Source of the DNA: Planctomycetia bacterium
GTDB lineage: Bacteria; Planctomycetota; Planctomycetia; Pirellulales; Thermoguttaceae
Assembly (NCBI GenBank): GCA_030537455.1
Contig: JAUNMR010000015.1
Location: 30,116 to 80,403 of the forward strand
Length of the DNA stretch: 50,288 nt
Direction: 5' to 3'
Below the pieces are notes generated by a model. It was not told the origin of the DNA. It was given only the letters and a program-made list of their open reading frames with translations, and did no database searches. The position numbers and the translations under genes are program-made. This document shows positions 27,040-36,175 of the stretch, one piece after another (positions within the stretch are counted from its first letter, which is position 1; each line of letters starts with the position of its first letter).

Positions 27040-28920
27040 TTAGAACCCGAAGTCGAACTCTTCAGGGTCTTCATTGACTTCCGAGACAACCGGGGTCGCC
27101 TGCTTGTGGACGGGATTTCCCTCGATATATACCGCGCGGAAAGGTCTAGCGGGGCAGATGTATTCACACCCGCCGCAACCGACGCAGAGATCTTCTGTGG
27201 TTTCAGGGATCGTGAGCGTTCCCTTGTAGGGAACCATGTGGATCGCTTGGGTTGGGCAGTGCTCAGAGCATGCGCCACAACTTTCGTCCTTCGCGTAGAC
27301 GATGCAATTCTCCTTGATAAAGACGACATGCCCGGTTTGCACGAGCTGTTTGTCCTCTTTTTTCATGGGCTTAATAGCGCCGGCGGGGCAGACGGAACCG
27401 CAGATTGTACAGTCGTAGTTACAGAACCCGTGGGCGAAGTCGACGCGAGGTTGCATAAAGCCTTTGAGACCGGTTTCAAATCCCATAGGTTTGAGGACGT
27501 GCGCGGGGCACTTCGAGACGCACAGGTGACATCCGACGCAACGGTTCTGGAAGTTCTTGTGAGAAATCGAGCCCGGGGGGGAGATGACGTACTGGCGCTT
27601 GTACGGAGTTTGTCCGTAGTCGGCGGGCTTGTTCTCGTCGACGGTAGCTTCTTCTGTGGGGTATTCTTCTGAAGCGGCAGAGAAGGCGTCGGCGTCGGAA
27701 CCCGTTTTAACGAGGTCTTCTTCGTCCTCTTGCGCTTTGGAGAAGGAGGCGCGCGCGAGCGCGGCGGCGCCGACAACGAGGGACGCGGTAATGAAGTCGC
27801 GCTTGGCACGACTGAACCCGGCGAGACTACGCGCGATACGCTCTTTCTCTTGTAGCGTTTCCGGATCGAGCGCGAGCGCTTCGCTGGCGTTGGACGCGGC
27901 GCTGGTCAGGTCGTTTGGCGCGAGAGTAGCATGTTTTCCGGGTGCAAAGCTCAGGGCCTTTTTACGGCAAGCGCCGAAGCAGTCGAAGCACACGACGCAA
28001 CGGCTAGCGTCGACCTTGTGTTCCTTTATATCGATGCAAGAGCTCTTGCACGCCTTAACGCAAAGACCGCAATTCACACACTTATCGGCGTTGATTTGCG
28101 TGCGGAAGAACGAGTATTTGGAGAGGAATCCCAGCAAGGTTCCGATCGGGCAAATAGAGTTGCAGTAGAGCCGTCCGAACTTGCCGGCAAAGACGCAAAT
28201 GATTACAAAGGAGAGGACGCCGACGATAAGCGCGCCGAGGCTTTCCGGACGCAGGTCGACGTAATAGAAATTATGACCGTGAAAGAGTTGTTCCACAAGG
28301 TAGATAACGTCGTTGATCGCGGAATGAATCGGCTTAAAGACGTTGACCGCGATACGGCCGAAAATGCTATAGGGTTCCAGCAGACCGAAGAAGAACCCTC
28401 CAAAGGTCGTGGAGCCGAGCGTGAGGAGTAAGACGAGCAGTCTCAGCGGCAAGGGATTCTTGCGATAGACATAGTTTGGCTTTTTAGCGCGTTTGCGCGC
28501 CTCTTTCGCGAGTGTGCGATAGGATTTATCGAGTTGTTTTTTGGTTCGTTTCTCGCTGGAAGTTAGTTCGGTCGTTTCCTCGTCGTTCTTTTCTTCCAGT
28601 GACTTTTTGAGTTGACGCTTGATCTTAGCGGGCGCCAGTAAGGCTTTTCCGAACCTTGCGACGCGCGCGATGACGTCCTGGAGAATTCCGAGCGGACAGA
28701 TAACGGAACAGTAGAGTCGACCCAGTAGTAGCGTCAGCACAATCAATGCGGCGCACACTAAGAGGCTGCCGGCGAGGATAGCGGGTAGTAGTTGGATTTT
28801 AGCAAGTTGAGCGGTTTCGATCGGAACTTTACTGTCGAAATCGACGAAGTAGGCCGTGAGCGTTGTTATAACGAGAATCGCGGCTACTATGCGTAAATAT
28901 CGGAAAACAGTGTATTTCAT
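27040..28920 (-). CDS. Membrane-bound polyferredoxin (NapH/RnfB-like 4Fe-4S protein)
   Basis: A 626-residue electron-transfer protein. The N-terminal half has about five membrane helices and two NapH-type CxxxCP sites (YCSVICPLG near 90, YCNSICPIG near 260). A charged cytoplasmic Lys/Glu-rich loop lies between them at about 110-165. It is followed by two 4Fe-4S clusters (CVNCGLCVKAC, CVVCFDCFGAC), a low-complexity linker with a twin-arginine-like or hydrophobic Ala-rich stretch, and then four more clusters (CVGCHLCVSKCP, CTICGSVCP, CGACSEHCP, CVGCGGCEYICP). It probably moves electrons between a cytoplasmic donor and the quinone pool or an exported acceptor. The DUF362 gene upstream is a frequent partner. 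The exact partner enzyme is not in the window. Confidence 0.85.
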   Translation of the reverse strand: MKYTVFRYLRIVAAILVITTLTAYFVDFDSKVPIETAQLAKIQLLPAILAGSLLVCAALIVLTLLLGRLYCSVICPLGILQDVIARVARFGKALLAPAKIKRQLKKSLEEKNDEETTELTSSEKRTKKQLDKSYRTLAKEARKRAKKPNYVYRKNPLPLRLLVLLLTLGSTTFGGFFFGLLEPYSIFGRIAVNVFKPIHSAINDVIYLVEQLFHGHNFYYVDLRPESLGALIVGVLSFVIICVFAGKFGRLYCNSICPIGTLLGFLSKYSFFRTQINADKCVNCGLCVKACKSSCIDIKEHKVDASRCVVCFDCFGACRKKALSFAPGKHATLAPNDLTSAASNASEALALDPETLQEKERIARSLAGFSRAKRDFITASLVVGAAALARASFSKAQEDEEDLVKTGSDADAFSAASEEYPTEEATVDENKPADYGQTPYKRQYVISPPGSISHKNFQNRCVGCHLCVSKCPAHVLKPMGFETGLKGFMQPRVDFAHGFCNYDCTICGSVCPAGAIKPMKKEDKQLVQTGHVVFIKENCIVYAKDESCGACSEHCPTQAIHMVPYKGTLTIPETTEDLCVGCGGCEYICPARPFRAVYIEGNPVHKQATPVVSEVNEDPEEFDFGF

Positions 28921-28977
28921 GGCGCTATTGTCGGAGCGTGAGTGAAAGTAAGGTAATAGTTAGATGTAACAAACTTG

Positions 28978-29024
28978 TCGTATTATAAAAATAAATCGTC
29001 GGAAACCTTTATCTCCGACGATTT
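28978..29024 (-). terminator. Intrinsic terminator after the DUF362 gene
   Basis: AAATCGTCGGA (28993-29003) pairs perfectly with TCCGACGATTT (29014-29024). On the minus strand a T-rich run follows. It ends the DUF362 transcript and separates it from the polyferredoxin gene, so the two may be co-regulated without being one uninterrupted operon. Confidence 0.75.
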
Positions 29025-29062
29025 ACTGTAATTAGACAGCCCAACGAACGACAGTCGTGATC

Positions 29063-30001
29063 TTAAATCTTAATGCGCGCTTGAGTGAGCTTACTAGCGT
29101 CGGTGACGCCCAGACCAAGTTCTTCGCCGAGCGGGAGATACTTAACGTTTTCCACCGGCATCGGTTGGAACTGGTTGAAGAACTTAACGGCGGCGGTATC
29201 GACGGCGACCGGGTCAGTCGACATGAAGAGTCCCTTGGGTTGGGAGACGTCTTTATCGTCACGACCGCGCGGACCATTGGTCTTCATGATACGATAGGCG
29301 TCAACGATATTGAGGGCGGCGGGCTTTTCGAGGGTGCCGATATCGGCAATGCACTGATCCAACCCCTTCTGATGGAAGGCGCGACGATCCCAGACAATGC
29401 CCATGAGGTTCTTCATGCAGATGGTCATGCGGGCGCCGCCGTGATTCTTGAGGACGGGAACGTTGAACCAGCAGTCGCAGTCGAGCAAGGCTTCGTGGAT
29501 CTTGGCGGATTTGAGGACTTTGGCGTTAGGAAGTCTCACTTCGCGATAGTAACGTTCTTCGTTAGCGGGCACAACGACAGCGCCAGCCTTCTTGGCGGCT
29601 TCTTCGATACCGCTGTTCTTATAGCACGCCTGCCAGAAGTCACAGGTGTTGTCGAAGACAACGATTTCTTTGGCGCCGGCGTCTTTACACGCATAAATCA
29701 GGGTGGAGATCAGCAACGGGTTGGTATTGCCGGCCAGTTCCGGGGTTTTATCCCAACCGATATTCGGTTTAATTGTGACGCGGTCGCCCTTCTTAACGAA
29801 GCGAGTGATACCGCCGAGCGCTTCAATGCCTCTCTTGAACATAACGTCGGGCTCGCCGCCGAGCAACGCGACGAAGTCGACTTGCTTGCCGCCTAGTTCG
29901 CCAGCTTGCGCGATCGTAGCGACCGGGTCAAGTGAGGTGAACGTTGTGGTTAGACCGGCGAAGGCGACAGTCTTCAGAAAATCTTTACGTGTCATATTCA
30001 T
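29063..30001 (-). CDS. Tat-exported DUF362 protein
   Basis: A 312-residue DUF362 protein. The start TRKDFLKTVAFAG resembles a Tat signal but has only one arginine (RK in place of RR), so export by Tat or Sec is possible. The core has VKPN-like IKPNIGWD, a DNTCDFW segment, NVPVLKNHGGARMT, and SMDPVAVD-like STDPVAVDTAA, all usual in DUF362. The function of DUF362 is unknown; family members often occur with ferredoxins. AAAGG lies eight bases before the ATG. It is next to the membrane polyferredoxin, which suggests a joint redox role. Confidence 0.82.
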   Translation of the reverse strand: MNMTRKDFLKTVAFAGLTTTFTSLDPVATIAQAGELGGKQVDFVALLGGEPDVMFKRGIEALGGITRFVKKGDRVTIKPNIGWDKTPELAGNTNPLLISTLIYACKDAGAKEIVVFDNTCDFWQACYKNSGIEEAAKKAGAVVVPANEERYYREVRLPNAKVLKSAKIHEALLDCDCWFNVPVLKNHGGARMTICMKNLMGIVWDRRAFHQKGLDQCIADIGTLEKPAALNIVDAYRIMKTNGPRGRDDKDVSQPKGLFMSTDPVAVDTAAVKFFNQFQPMPVENVKYLPLGEELGLGVTDASKLTQARIKI

Positions 30002-30251
30002 GGTAAGAACCTTTTACAGGGGAAGCGCTCAATGCGCAATGTAGGCAATAACGAACTCCAGGGATCTTTGGAGAATGGACAGACTCTATAGAGTCGCCAT
30101 TTAGACCGTGATTTTGTGAAAAGGAACCGGCAAAATCAACAAACCTGGTAAAAAAAACAGGAAATTATTGCCGCCCCCTTGAGCACGCGAGTGTCAACGT
30201 TGCGAGACCTCGCGCGGTATAGCGATATAATCGCGTGACGAGAAAGCGATT

Positions 30252-31451
30252 TTAGAGCAACTTTGCGAGCTCTTGCGCTTTGTCGGTTTTTTCCCAAGTG
30301 AAGTATGCGTCGTCGTCGGTAGAGACGCCAACGTTCTTCTCCCAAGCGTAGAGGTCGCCGGAACGCCCGAAGTGACCGCCGAAGGAGGTTTTTTCAAAGA
30401 TCGGACGACGCAGATTCAAAGCGTCGACCAATCCTCGTGGCGTGAGCGGGAAGAGGTCGCGGATCGCGTCGGAGAGTTTGTCTTCGTCGACTTTGCCGGT
30501 ACCGTGCAGATCGAGCAGTACACTGGTCGGTTCCGAGACGCCGATGGCGTAGGAGAGTTGTACTTCGCACTGGTCAGCCAGCTCGGCGGCGACAACGTTT
30601 TTGGCAATGTAGCGCGCCATGTACGCGGCGCTACGGTCGACCTTAGTCGGATCCTTTCCGGAGAAAGCGCCGCCGCCGTGGCGAGCCCAACCGCCGTAGG
30701 TGTCCACGATAATCTTGCGACCGGTCAGACCACAGTCGCCCTGCGGACCGCCGACGACAAAATTGCCCGTGGGATTGATGAAGTACTTGATTTTATCGTC
30801 AATTAGTTCCTCCGGCAAGGAGGGGAGAATCGTATTGGCAATGATCCAATCATGAATCGTTTGTTGATCGACGTCGGGATTGTGCTGTGTGGAGACGACG
30901 ACCGTGTCGATACGCACGGGTTTATCGCCGTCGTATTCGACAGTGACCTGAGATTTAGCGTCGGGACGCAACCAATCGACGACCTTATTAAAGCGTTGGT
31001 CGCACAGACGATTGGTAATGCGGTGCGCCAAAGCGATCGGTAGCGGCATAAGTTCCGGGGTCTGGTTACATGCATATCCGAACATGAGCCCCTGGTCTCC
31101 AGCGCCGACGTCTTTTGTGTCAGAGGCGTTCACGCCCATGGCGATGTCGGGGCTTTGGCGATCGAGCGCGACCATGACGGCGCAGGTGGAGCCGTTAATC
31201 CCGAAGTCGTCGTTGGTGTATCCTACGCGTTTGATCGCTTCACGCACGACCTGTTGGTATTCGATATGCGCGTTGGTTGTGATTTCGCCGGCAACGACCG
31301 CCAAACCGGTGGTGACGAGAGTTTCACACGCGACGCGACTTTGCGAGTCTTGTGCGAGACATGCGTCTAGAACACTGTCGGATATACGGTCGGCGAGTTT
31401 GTCGGGATGCCCCATGCCGACCGCTTCGCTTGTGAAGTAACGTTTTGCCAT
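30252..31451 (-). CDS. metK: S-adenosylmethionine synthetase
   Basis: A 399-residue cytoplasmic enzyme that makes S-adenosylmethionine from methionine and ATP. Signature motifs are present: [18 protein letters not shown] at the N-terminus, [12 protein letters not shown] in the middle, and [19 protein letters not shown] near the C-terminus. Length fits the family. AAGGAG lies upstream of the ATG with a somewhat long spacing. A palindrome at 31557-31573 sits just upstream of a TATAAT on the minus strand and could be an operator. I see no SAM riboswitch in the roughly 90-base leader. Confidence 0.97.
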   Translation of the reverse strand: MAKRYFTSEAVGMGHPDKLADRISDSVLDACLAQDSQSRVACETLVTTGLAVVAGEITTNAHIEYQQVVREAIKRVGYTNDDFGINGSTCAVMVALDRQSPDIAMGVNASDTKDVGAGDQGLMFGYACNQTPELMPLPIALAHRITNRLCDQRFNKVVDWLRPDAKSQVTVEYDGDKPVRIDTVVVSTQHNPDVDQQTIHDWIIANTILPSLPEELIDDKIKYFINPTGNFVVGGPQGDCGLTGRKIIVDTYGGWARHGGGAFSGKDPTKVDRSAAYMARYIAKNVVAAELADQCEVQLSYAIGVSEPTSVLLDLHGTGKVDEDKLSDAIRDLFPLTPRGLVDALNLRRPIFEKTSFGGHFGRSGDLYAWEKNVGVSTDDDAYFTWEKTDKAQELAKLL

Positions 31452-31545
31452 TTTAATCTGGCGCTCCTTGGCTTTTTGAGAATAGTGACGTCAAACGGAC
31501 AGCCGATTTGCCGACGCCTCGGTCTGTATAAAATTTCTCTTTGGG

Positions 31546-31573
31546 ATTATATATAGTGTAAGGTGATCTTACA
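31546..31573 (-). promoter_or_regulatory. Possible metK promoter with palindromic operator
   Basis: On the minus strand TATAAT (31551-31546) is a good -10. Five bases upstream of it lies the perfect inverted repeat TGTAAG-N5-CTTACA (31557-31573), in the spacer/-35 region, which is where a repressor would act. The rest of the 404-base gap 31452-31855 holds the TGTATAAT at 31718 and no gene. A 13-codon frame at 31767-31808 is too short to call. Confidence 0.4.
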
Positions 31574-31717
31574 AGGGGGCAATATTGAAATCTATACCGC
31601 TATACATATTGATAGGAACCCCATTGTCATTATGAACGTCACACTGTATATAATGCGTAATTATTAGCTTCGAGGGTTAGTTTTGCGTTTTGTCCCCTGG
31701 TCGACTGCCACACATGG

Positions 31718-31725
31718 TGTATAAT
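31718..31725 (+). promoter_or_regulatory. Probable -10 element of the PIN-TRAM gene
   Basis: TGTATAAT, with TATAAT at 31720-31725, lies about 130 bases before the TTG start at 31856. It is identical to the octamer in front of the 12796 gene. No convincing -35 is seen. Confidence 0.35.
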
Positions 31726-31855
31726 AAAGCTCTGGTTAAATATTAAGTAAAAAGAACGGTTAATTATGCAAGAGGTCAGCGCGATCGTAAAGGAAGTCGA
31801 CGTGTGAGCACATGTCGACCCACGATATAGCGCGTAGGTTGAAGCGAGGCGAGAA

Positions 31856-32938
31856 TTGCCACTTTTAATTTTACGATGTATATTCATCCTGGCGACTAGC
31901 GGCGTAGGCGTAGCGATCGTACGCAATGGCGCGGCGGGTTCGAGCGCGGCAAGTTTGACCACGTTCTTCCTGCTGTTGTTATCGTCTCTGGCGTTCATTG
32001 GTTTGGATATAGCGTTTCCGAAGAAGAAGATCGAATGGATCTCCGCGGTCTATTTTGGTCTTTTGATCGGTCTGGTGACGACTTACCTCCTGGGGTTGGC
32101 GTTGGAGCCTTTTTTTGCCGATAGCGTAGGGGAGTCGGGTCAACGCGTGGACGTGTTACGCCAGAGCGTCACCGCCATGATGTTGCTGATCTTCTGCTAC
32201 TTTGGCATTAGCTTCCTTTTGCAGACGCGTAACGACTTCCGTTTTATTATTCCTTACGTGGAATTTCAACGGAACGTCAAGGGCGTTAAGCCTTTGATTC
32301 TCGATACGTCGGTGGTCATAGACGGTCGAATCGCCGACGTCATGGAGACGAAAATCATAGATTCGCCGTTGCTCATGCCGCGATTTGCGATCATTGAGCT
32401 GCAGCACATCGCCGATAGCGCTGATCGCAGTCGTCGCACGCGCGGTCGTCGCGGTCTGGATATTCTCAGTCGTCTTCAAAATATGCCGGGCGTTGACCTT
32501 CAGATCGACGATTCCGAGCTTCCCGAATTTGCGAATCAACCGGTGGATCTGAAGCTCGTGGCGCTTGCACGGCATTTGGAAGGCAAGCTCGTCACCAACG
32601 ACTACAACCTCAATAAGGTGGCCAAGCTTCAGGGCGTAACGGTAATTAACCTCAACGACCTTGCGAACGCACTCAAGCCGGTCTACCTTCCCGGGGAACG
32701 GATAGAAGTTGATATCGTCAAAACGGGCGAGGAAGTCGGTCAGGGCGTGGCGTATTTGGACGACGGAACGATGGTGGTGGTCGACCAAGGTCGTAACCAC
32801 ATAGCCGAACGCGTGGTCGTGGCGGTCACGAGCGTCCTTCAGACGAGCGCCGGTCGCATGATCTTTGCGCGTTATGAGTACGCGACCAAGAAACTCTCCG
32901 GCACGACGATTGTGCTCGATAAGAATCAACGTAACTAA
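31856..32938 (+). CDS. Membrane PIN-TRAM domain protein (YacL-like)
   Basis: A 360-residue protein of the Bacillus YacL kind. Four hydrophobic segments (about 4-22, 33-52, 62-86, 105-124) anchor it in the membrane. The PIN ribonuclease domain covers about 145-260 with acidic residues D150 (ILDTSVVIDGR), E181 (IIELQHI), D231 and D249 (VTNDYNL). A TRAM RNA-binding domain follows at about 280-350. It is expected to cut or bind RNA near the membrane, but the target is unknown. The start is TTG, with GAGG six bases upstream. Length is close to that of YacL (366). It is followed 40 bases later by the Plancto_Ver protein. Confidence 0.88.
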   Translation: MPLLILRCIFILATSGVGVAIVRNGAAGSSAASLTTFFLLLLSSLAFIGLDIAFPKKKIEWISAVYFGLLIGLVTTYLLGLALEPFFADSVGESGQRVDVLRQSVTAMMLLIFCYFGISFLLQTRNDFRFIIPYVEFQRNVKGVKPLILDTSVVIDGRIADVMETKIIDSPLLMPRFAIIELQHIADSADRSRRTRGRRGLDILSRLQNMPGVDLQIDDSELPEFANQPVDLKLVALARHLEGKLVTNDYNLNKVAKLQGVTVINLNDLANALKPVYLPGERIEVDIVKTGEEVGQGVAYLDDGTMVVVDQGRNHIAERVVVAVTSVLQTSAGRMIFARYEYATKKLSGTTIVLDKNQRN

Positions 32939-32978
32939 GTATGGCGCGTCTAGCGTCCCGCGACGCAGAGGAACCGAT

Positions 32979-33461
32979 ATGGACAAACCAATCGAAGTGT
33001 ATGAAGCGCTCTTACGGAGCGATCCGCGATTCTCCAGTCGTACCTATTTGTTCGTGAACGAAATACTGGCCTATGCTCAGGAACGCTTTGGCGAACAGGC
33101 GGATCAAGCGAATCCCGTTCCACGCGCGTGGCGTTCCGACGACGAACAAACGTTCGGTCACGTGACTGGTCAAGATCTGTGCTATGCCGCCGTGGAATAT
33201 TCCGTGGCTCAGTATGGTTATCTTGCTAAGACAGTACTTGCGAAACTAGGCATTCGTAAAACCGGCGACATTGGCGACGTGGTCTATCATCTTCTGGAAC
33301 ATGGCTTAATGCAGAAGACGGAGTCGGATCGTCGCGAGGACTTCGACGACGTCTTTGACCTTGCGCACGAACTTGACGCGGCGTTTAAATTTGACTACCA
33401 CAAAACGCGTCGCCCAAGTATTCTGTCCTCGAGAAATGATTCTCCACAACGCGACGCTTGA
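32979..33461 (+). CDS. Conserved protein of the Plancto_Ver (TIGR04138) family
   Basis: A 160-residue cytoplasmic protein of a family named for Planctomycetes and Verrucomicrobia, with unknown function. Typical features are the start KPIEVYEALLRSDPRF, the GHVTGQDLCYAAVEYSVAQY segment and the KTGDIGDVVYHLLE helix. The ATG at 32979 follows AGAGGA at a good distance; the open frame extends upstream to 32865 into the end of the PIN-TRAM gene but that part is not credible. It lies 40 bases after the PIN-TRAM gene and may be co-transcribed. This gene is one of the best lineage markers in the window. Confidence 0.82.
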   Translation: MDKPIEVYEALLRSDPRFSSRTYLFVNEILAYAQERFGEQADQANPVPRAWRSDDEQTFGHVTGQDLCYAAVEYSVAQYGYLAKTVLAKLGIRKTGDIGDVVYHLLEHGLMQKTESDRREDFDDVFDLAHELDAAFKFDYHKTRRPSILSSRNDSPQRDA

Positions 33462-33500
33462 TTTTCACGCGTCCTCAACCGATCGCTGAGCGAGAGCAAC

Positions 33501-33527
33501 GCCGCGCGCATTGCGGCGCGCTTTTTA
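33501..33527 (+). terminator. Intrinsic terminator after the Plancto_Ver gene
   Basis: GCGCGC (33504-33509) pairs with GCGCGC (33516-33521) around a six-base loop and is followed at once by five T residues. Confidence 0.65.
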
Positions 33528-33577
33528 AGCGTTGCAACTACTTAACGTTTGATATTAAATTCAACAAAGGCTAAAGA

Positions 33578-35227
33578 ATGATTCACGAACGAGCCGGCGA
33601 ACCGACGCGACCGAGCGATTTGATCGACGTCGACGCTTTAATGCAGGACTACTATCAATTGTCTCCCAACCCCGCGACGGCGGAAGAACGCGTGAGATTT
33701 GGCACCGGAGGTCATCGTGGCAAGGCGTCGAATCGCTCCTTTAATCAGGCGCATATTCTCGCAATTGTTCAGGCGATTGTCGATTGGCGCAATCGTATGC
33801 CACAGGGCGCTCCGAAGGTTCTTTGGCTTGGCAAAGACACTCACGCGCTCTCGGACGCGGCGCAGAAAACGGCTCTGGAAGTCTTTGCGGCGAACCATGT
33901 TCGCGTAAAACTTCAACGCGATAACGGCGTAACGCCCACGCCTGCGGTTTCGCGTGCGATTCTGGTAGCAAACCGTGAGCACGGTGAATTCTATAGCGAC
34001 GGCGTGATTATTACCCCTTCGCACAATCCACCGACCGATGGAGGTATTAAATACAATCAGTGCGACGGCGGCGGCGCGGACGTCGACGCGACCTCCTGGA
34101 TTGAACAGCGCGCCAATGAGTACTTGGCTGACGGCAATCGCCAGGTCAAGCGCGTGTCGTATGAAGAGGCGCTCGCGGCGGATACGACCGAACTGATCGA
34201 TTACGTCGAAGATTACGTCGCCGATCTGGATTCGGTTATCGATATGGAAGCGATTCGTCGCGCTAATCTCAAGATCGGCGTTAACCCCTTGGGCGGCGCG
34301 GCGTTGGGATATTGGCGACCAATCGCGGAGCGTTATGGTCTGAATATCACAGTTGTGAACGATAAGCTCGATCCGACTTTCTCCTTTATGACGATCGACC
34401 ATGACGGTAAGATCCGTATGGACTGCTCTAGTCCTTGGGCTATGCGTCCTCTTGTGGCGCTCAAGGATCAGTTTGATATTGCGTTTGCTAATGATCCCGA
34501 TTCGGATCGACACGGGATTGTGACGCGCAGTATTGGACTCATGGATCCCAATCATTACCTCGCCGTTGCGATTAACTACCTCCTGGCGCATCGACCGGAA
34601 TGGTCGACGAATTTGGGGATCGGTAAGACGTTGGTCTCTAGCTCGTTGATCGATCGCGTGGCGCGTTTTCACGGTCGTACGCTTATTGAGACTCCGGTGG
34701 GATTTAAGTGGTTCGTTCCGGGTCTTTTCAAAGGTCAGATCTGCTTCGGCGGCGAAGAAAGCGCGGGCGCAAGCTTTCTGCGCAAAGACGGTTCTGCCTG
34801 GACGACCGATAAAGACGGTCCGATTCTGTGTCTACTGGCGGCGGAAATACTCGCGAAGACCGGTAAAGATCCGGGACAGTGGATTCAGGAATTAACTCAA
34901 AAGTTCGGAAAGTCATACTACAAGCGCATTGAAGCGCCTGCCACTTTGGCGATTAAAGACGCGCTGAAGTCGATGACGCCGGAACAGGTACAGTCGAGCG
35001 AACTGGCAGGCGAGCCGATCGTGGCGCGTCTGACACGCGCGCCGGGCAATAACGCGGCGATCGGCGGGCTGAAGGTCGTGACCGAAAACGGCTGGTTCAC
35101 AGCACGTCCCTCGGGTACGGAAATGGCGTATAAGATTTACGGCGAGTCTTTCCGTAGTCAGGAGCATTTGCAACGCATTCTCAGTGAAGCGCAGGAGATT
35201 GTCGCCGACGCTTTGAAGAATGTGTGA
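33578..35227 (+). CDS. pgm: Phosphoglucomutase (alpha-D-glucose phosphate specific)
   Basis: A 549-residue alpha-D-phosphohexomutase that interconverts glucose 1-phosphate and glucose 6-phosphate, linking glycogen/glycan sugars to glycolysis. The start GTGGHRGKASNRSFN is typical of E. coli Pgm-type enzymes. The catalytic phosphoserine is S148 in TPSHNPP, the metal loop DPDSDRHG is at about 306-312, the sugar-binding GGEESAGAS and the C-terminal phosphate loop ARPSGTEMAYK are complete. Length matches Pgm (about 546). AAAGG lies seven bases before the ATG. It is followed by a hairpin at 35253. Confidence 0.95.
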   Translation: MIHERAGEPTRPSDLIDVDALMQDYYQLSPNPATAEERVRFGTGGHRGKASNRSFNQAHILAIVQAIVDWRNRMPQGAPKVLWLGKDTHALSDAAQKTALEVFAANHVRVKLQRDNGVTPTPAVSRAILVANREHGEFYSDGVIITPSHNPPTDGGIKYNQCDGGGADVDATSWIEQRANEYLADGNRQVKRVSYEEALAADTTELIDYVEDYVADLDSVIDMEAIRRANLKIGVNPLGGAALGYWRPIAERYGLNITVVNDKLDPTFSFMTIDHDGKIRMDCSSPWAMRPLVALKDQFDIAFANDPDSDRHGIVTRSIGLMDPNHYLAVAINYLLAHRPEWSTNLGIGKTLVSSSLIDRVARFHGRTLIETPVGFKWFVPGLFKGQICFGGEESAGASFLRKDGSAWTTDKDGPILCLLAAEILAKTGKDPGQWIQELTQKFGKSYYKRIEAPATLAIKDALKSMTPEQVQSSELAGEPIVARLTRAPGNNAAIGGLKVVTENGWFTARPSGTEMAYKIYGESFRSQEHLQRILSEAQEIVADALKNV

Positions 35228-35252
35228 CTTAACCTTTAACTTGCGCGTGCGT

Positions 35253-35282
35253 CAGACGTTACGTTATTGCTTGTAACGTCTG
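35253..35282 (+). other. Stem-loop after pgm
   Basis: CAGACGTTAC pairs perfectly with GTAACGTCTG around a ten-base loop, 25 bases after the pgm stop. There is no U-run, so it is a weak terminator or 3'-end stabiliser. Confidence 0.5.
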
Positions 35283-35358
35283 TACGCCGTCAATTATAGT
35301 TGCGCGCGGTCGTGTAACTGTGCGATTGATTACTTTCTTTTAGCGGGGGGATAGACTT

Positions 35359-36105
35359 ATGTCGAATACGCGTCAAGAGAACTCTGTGTTTATGGTAGGG
35401 GCGACGGGTCGGCGTCACATTCCGGAGCAGGCGCTTCCAGCGCTTGAGCGCACGACCCGGGAGATTTTGGCGACTCTAGAAAGTTGTCGCGCGAGTGAGG
35501 TTTGCGTCTGCACTGGTATGGCGATTGGCGTCGACTCGATGATCGCACGTCTGGTTCTGGAGGCGCGCGAAGAGCGTCCCGATTCTAAGTTACGTCTTTG
35601 CGCGATTTCCCCCATGGCGTTGCAAGCCTACGAAGAGGATTTCTCGACGTCCAAGCTCGTCTTCTCCGGTCAGACGGAACTGGAGCAGTTTCAAGAGCTT
35701 TGGTCGCGTGCGGATCAGCGACTTTGCCTACGCCATACTCAAGAACCGCTCGACCGCGTCGCGCAGTACGAGTCGCTCGGGCTTTATCTGATCACGCATT
35801 GCGACCTATTGCTGGCGTATTGGAGCGGTTCGACGTCGACGGTTAAACGCGGCGGTTCCGTAGACGTGGCGCTTCAAATGTCGCGTCGGCTCGGGGGCGG
35901 TACGGTTGTGGCGGTTGCCACGCCGGAGCTGTTGCGTTTGCGTGAACCTTCTGGCGAATGTCGTTTAGAGACGGAAAAACTACGCGAGGGAGTCGCGACC
36001 GGCGACCTTGCGACGCTGCAGGAACCGTGGCAAGGCGACGTTGATTTTGGCGATAAGAACGAGGCTTTCAATCTCCTGCGCGCGTCTTGTACAGAGTTCT
36101 TCTAA
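35359..36105 (+). CDS. SLOG-like Rossmann-fold protein
   Basis: A 248-residue cytoplasmic protein. The strand-loop MVGATGRRH (about 12-20), the TGMAIGVDSMIARLVLEAR segment (52-70), HCDLLLAYWSG and KRGGSVDVALQMS follow the order of SLOG-superfamily (DprA/lysine-decarboxylase-like) nucleotide-binding proteins: a glycine-rich first loop, 'GmA.GvD' and a late 'cDlllA.w.G...GGs.d'. SLOG domains are thought to bind nucleotides or nucleotide derivatives, some in stress or defence systems and others in cytokinin-type metabolism. No effector domain is attached. GGGGGG lies close upstream of the ATG. It is followed by a bidirectional terminator. The ligand is unknown. Confidence 0.65.
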   Translation: MSNTRQENSVFMVGATGRRHIPEQALPALERTTREILATLESCRASEVCVCTGMAIGVDSMIARLVLEAREERPDSKLRLCAISPMALQAYEEDFSTSKLVFSGQTELEQFQELWSRADQRLCLRHTQEPLDRVAQYESLGLYLITHCDLLLAYWSGSTSTVKRGGSVDVALQMSRRLGGGTVVAVATPELLRLREPSGECRLETEKLREGVATGDLATLQEPWQGDVDFGDKNEAFNLLRASCTEFF

Positions 36106-36175
36106 GGGCAACTTCTCGTTTATACGATCATTGATTTGTGTAAAGCTTGTCGTTGTTTATTTTTATAAACCAAAT

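Noticed and set aside
29057..29896. A 279-codon open frame antisense to the DUF362 gene
   Set aside because: Mirror of a real gene, without signal, domain or ribosome-binding support.
31767..31808. 13-codon frame before the PIN-TRAM gene
   Set aside because: Too short and without a clear ribosome-binding site to claim a leader peptide.
31452..31855. SAM riboswitch upstream of metK
   Set aside because: The leader is only about 90 bases and does not show the conserved SAM-I stems.
32156..32986. A 276-codon open frame antisense to the PIN-TRAM gene
   Set aside because: Same reason: shadow of a well-supported gene.
33638..34672. A 344-codon open frame antisense to pgm
   Set aside because: Pgm is complete and certain; the antisense product resembles nothing and is Arg/Ile-rich.
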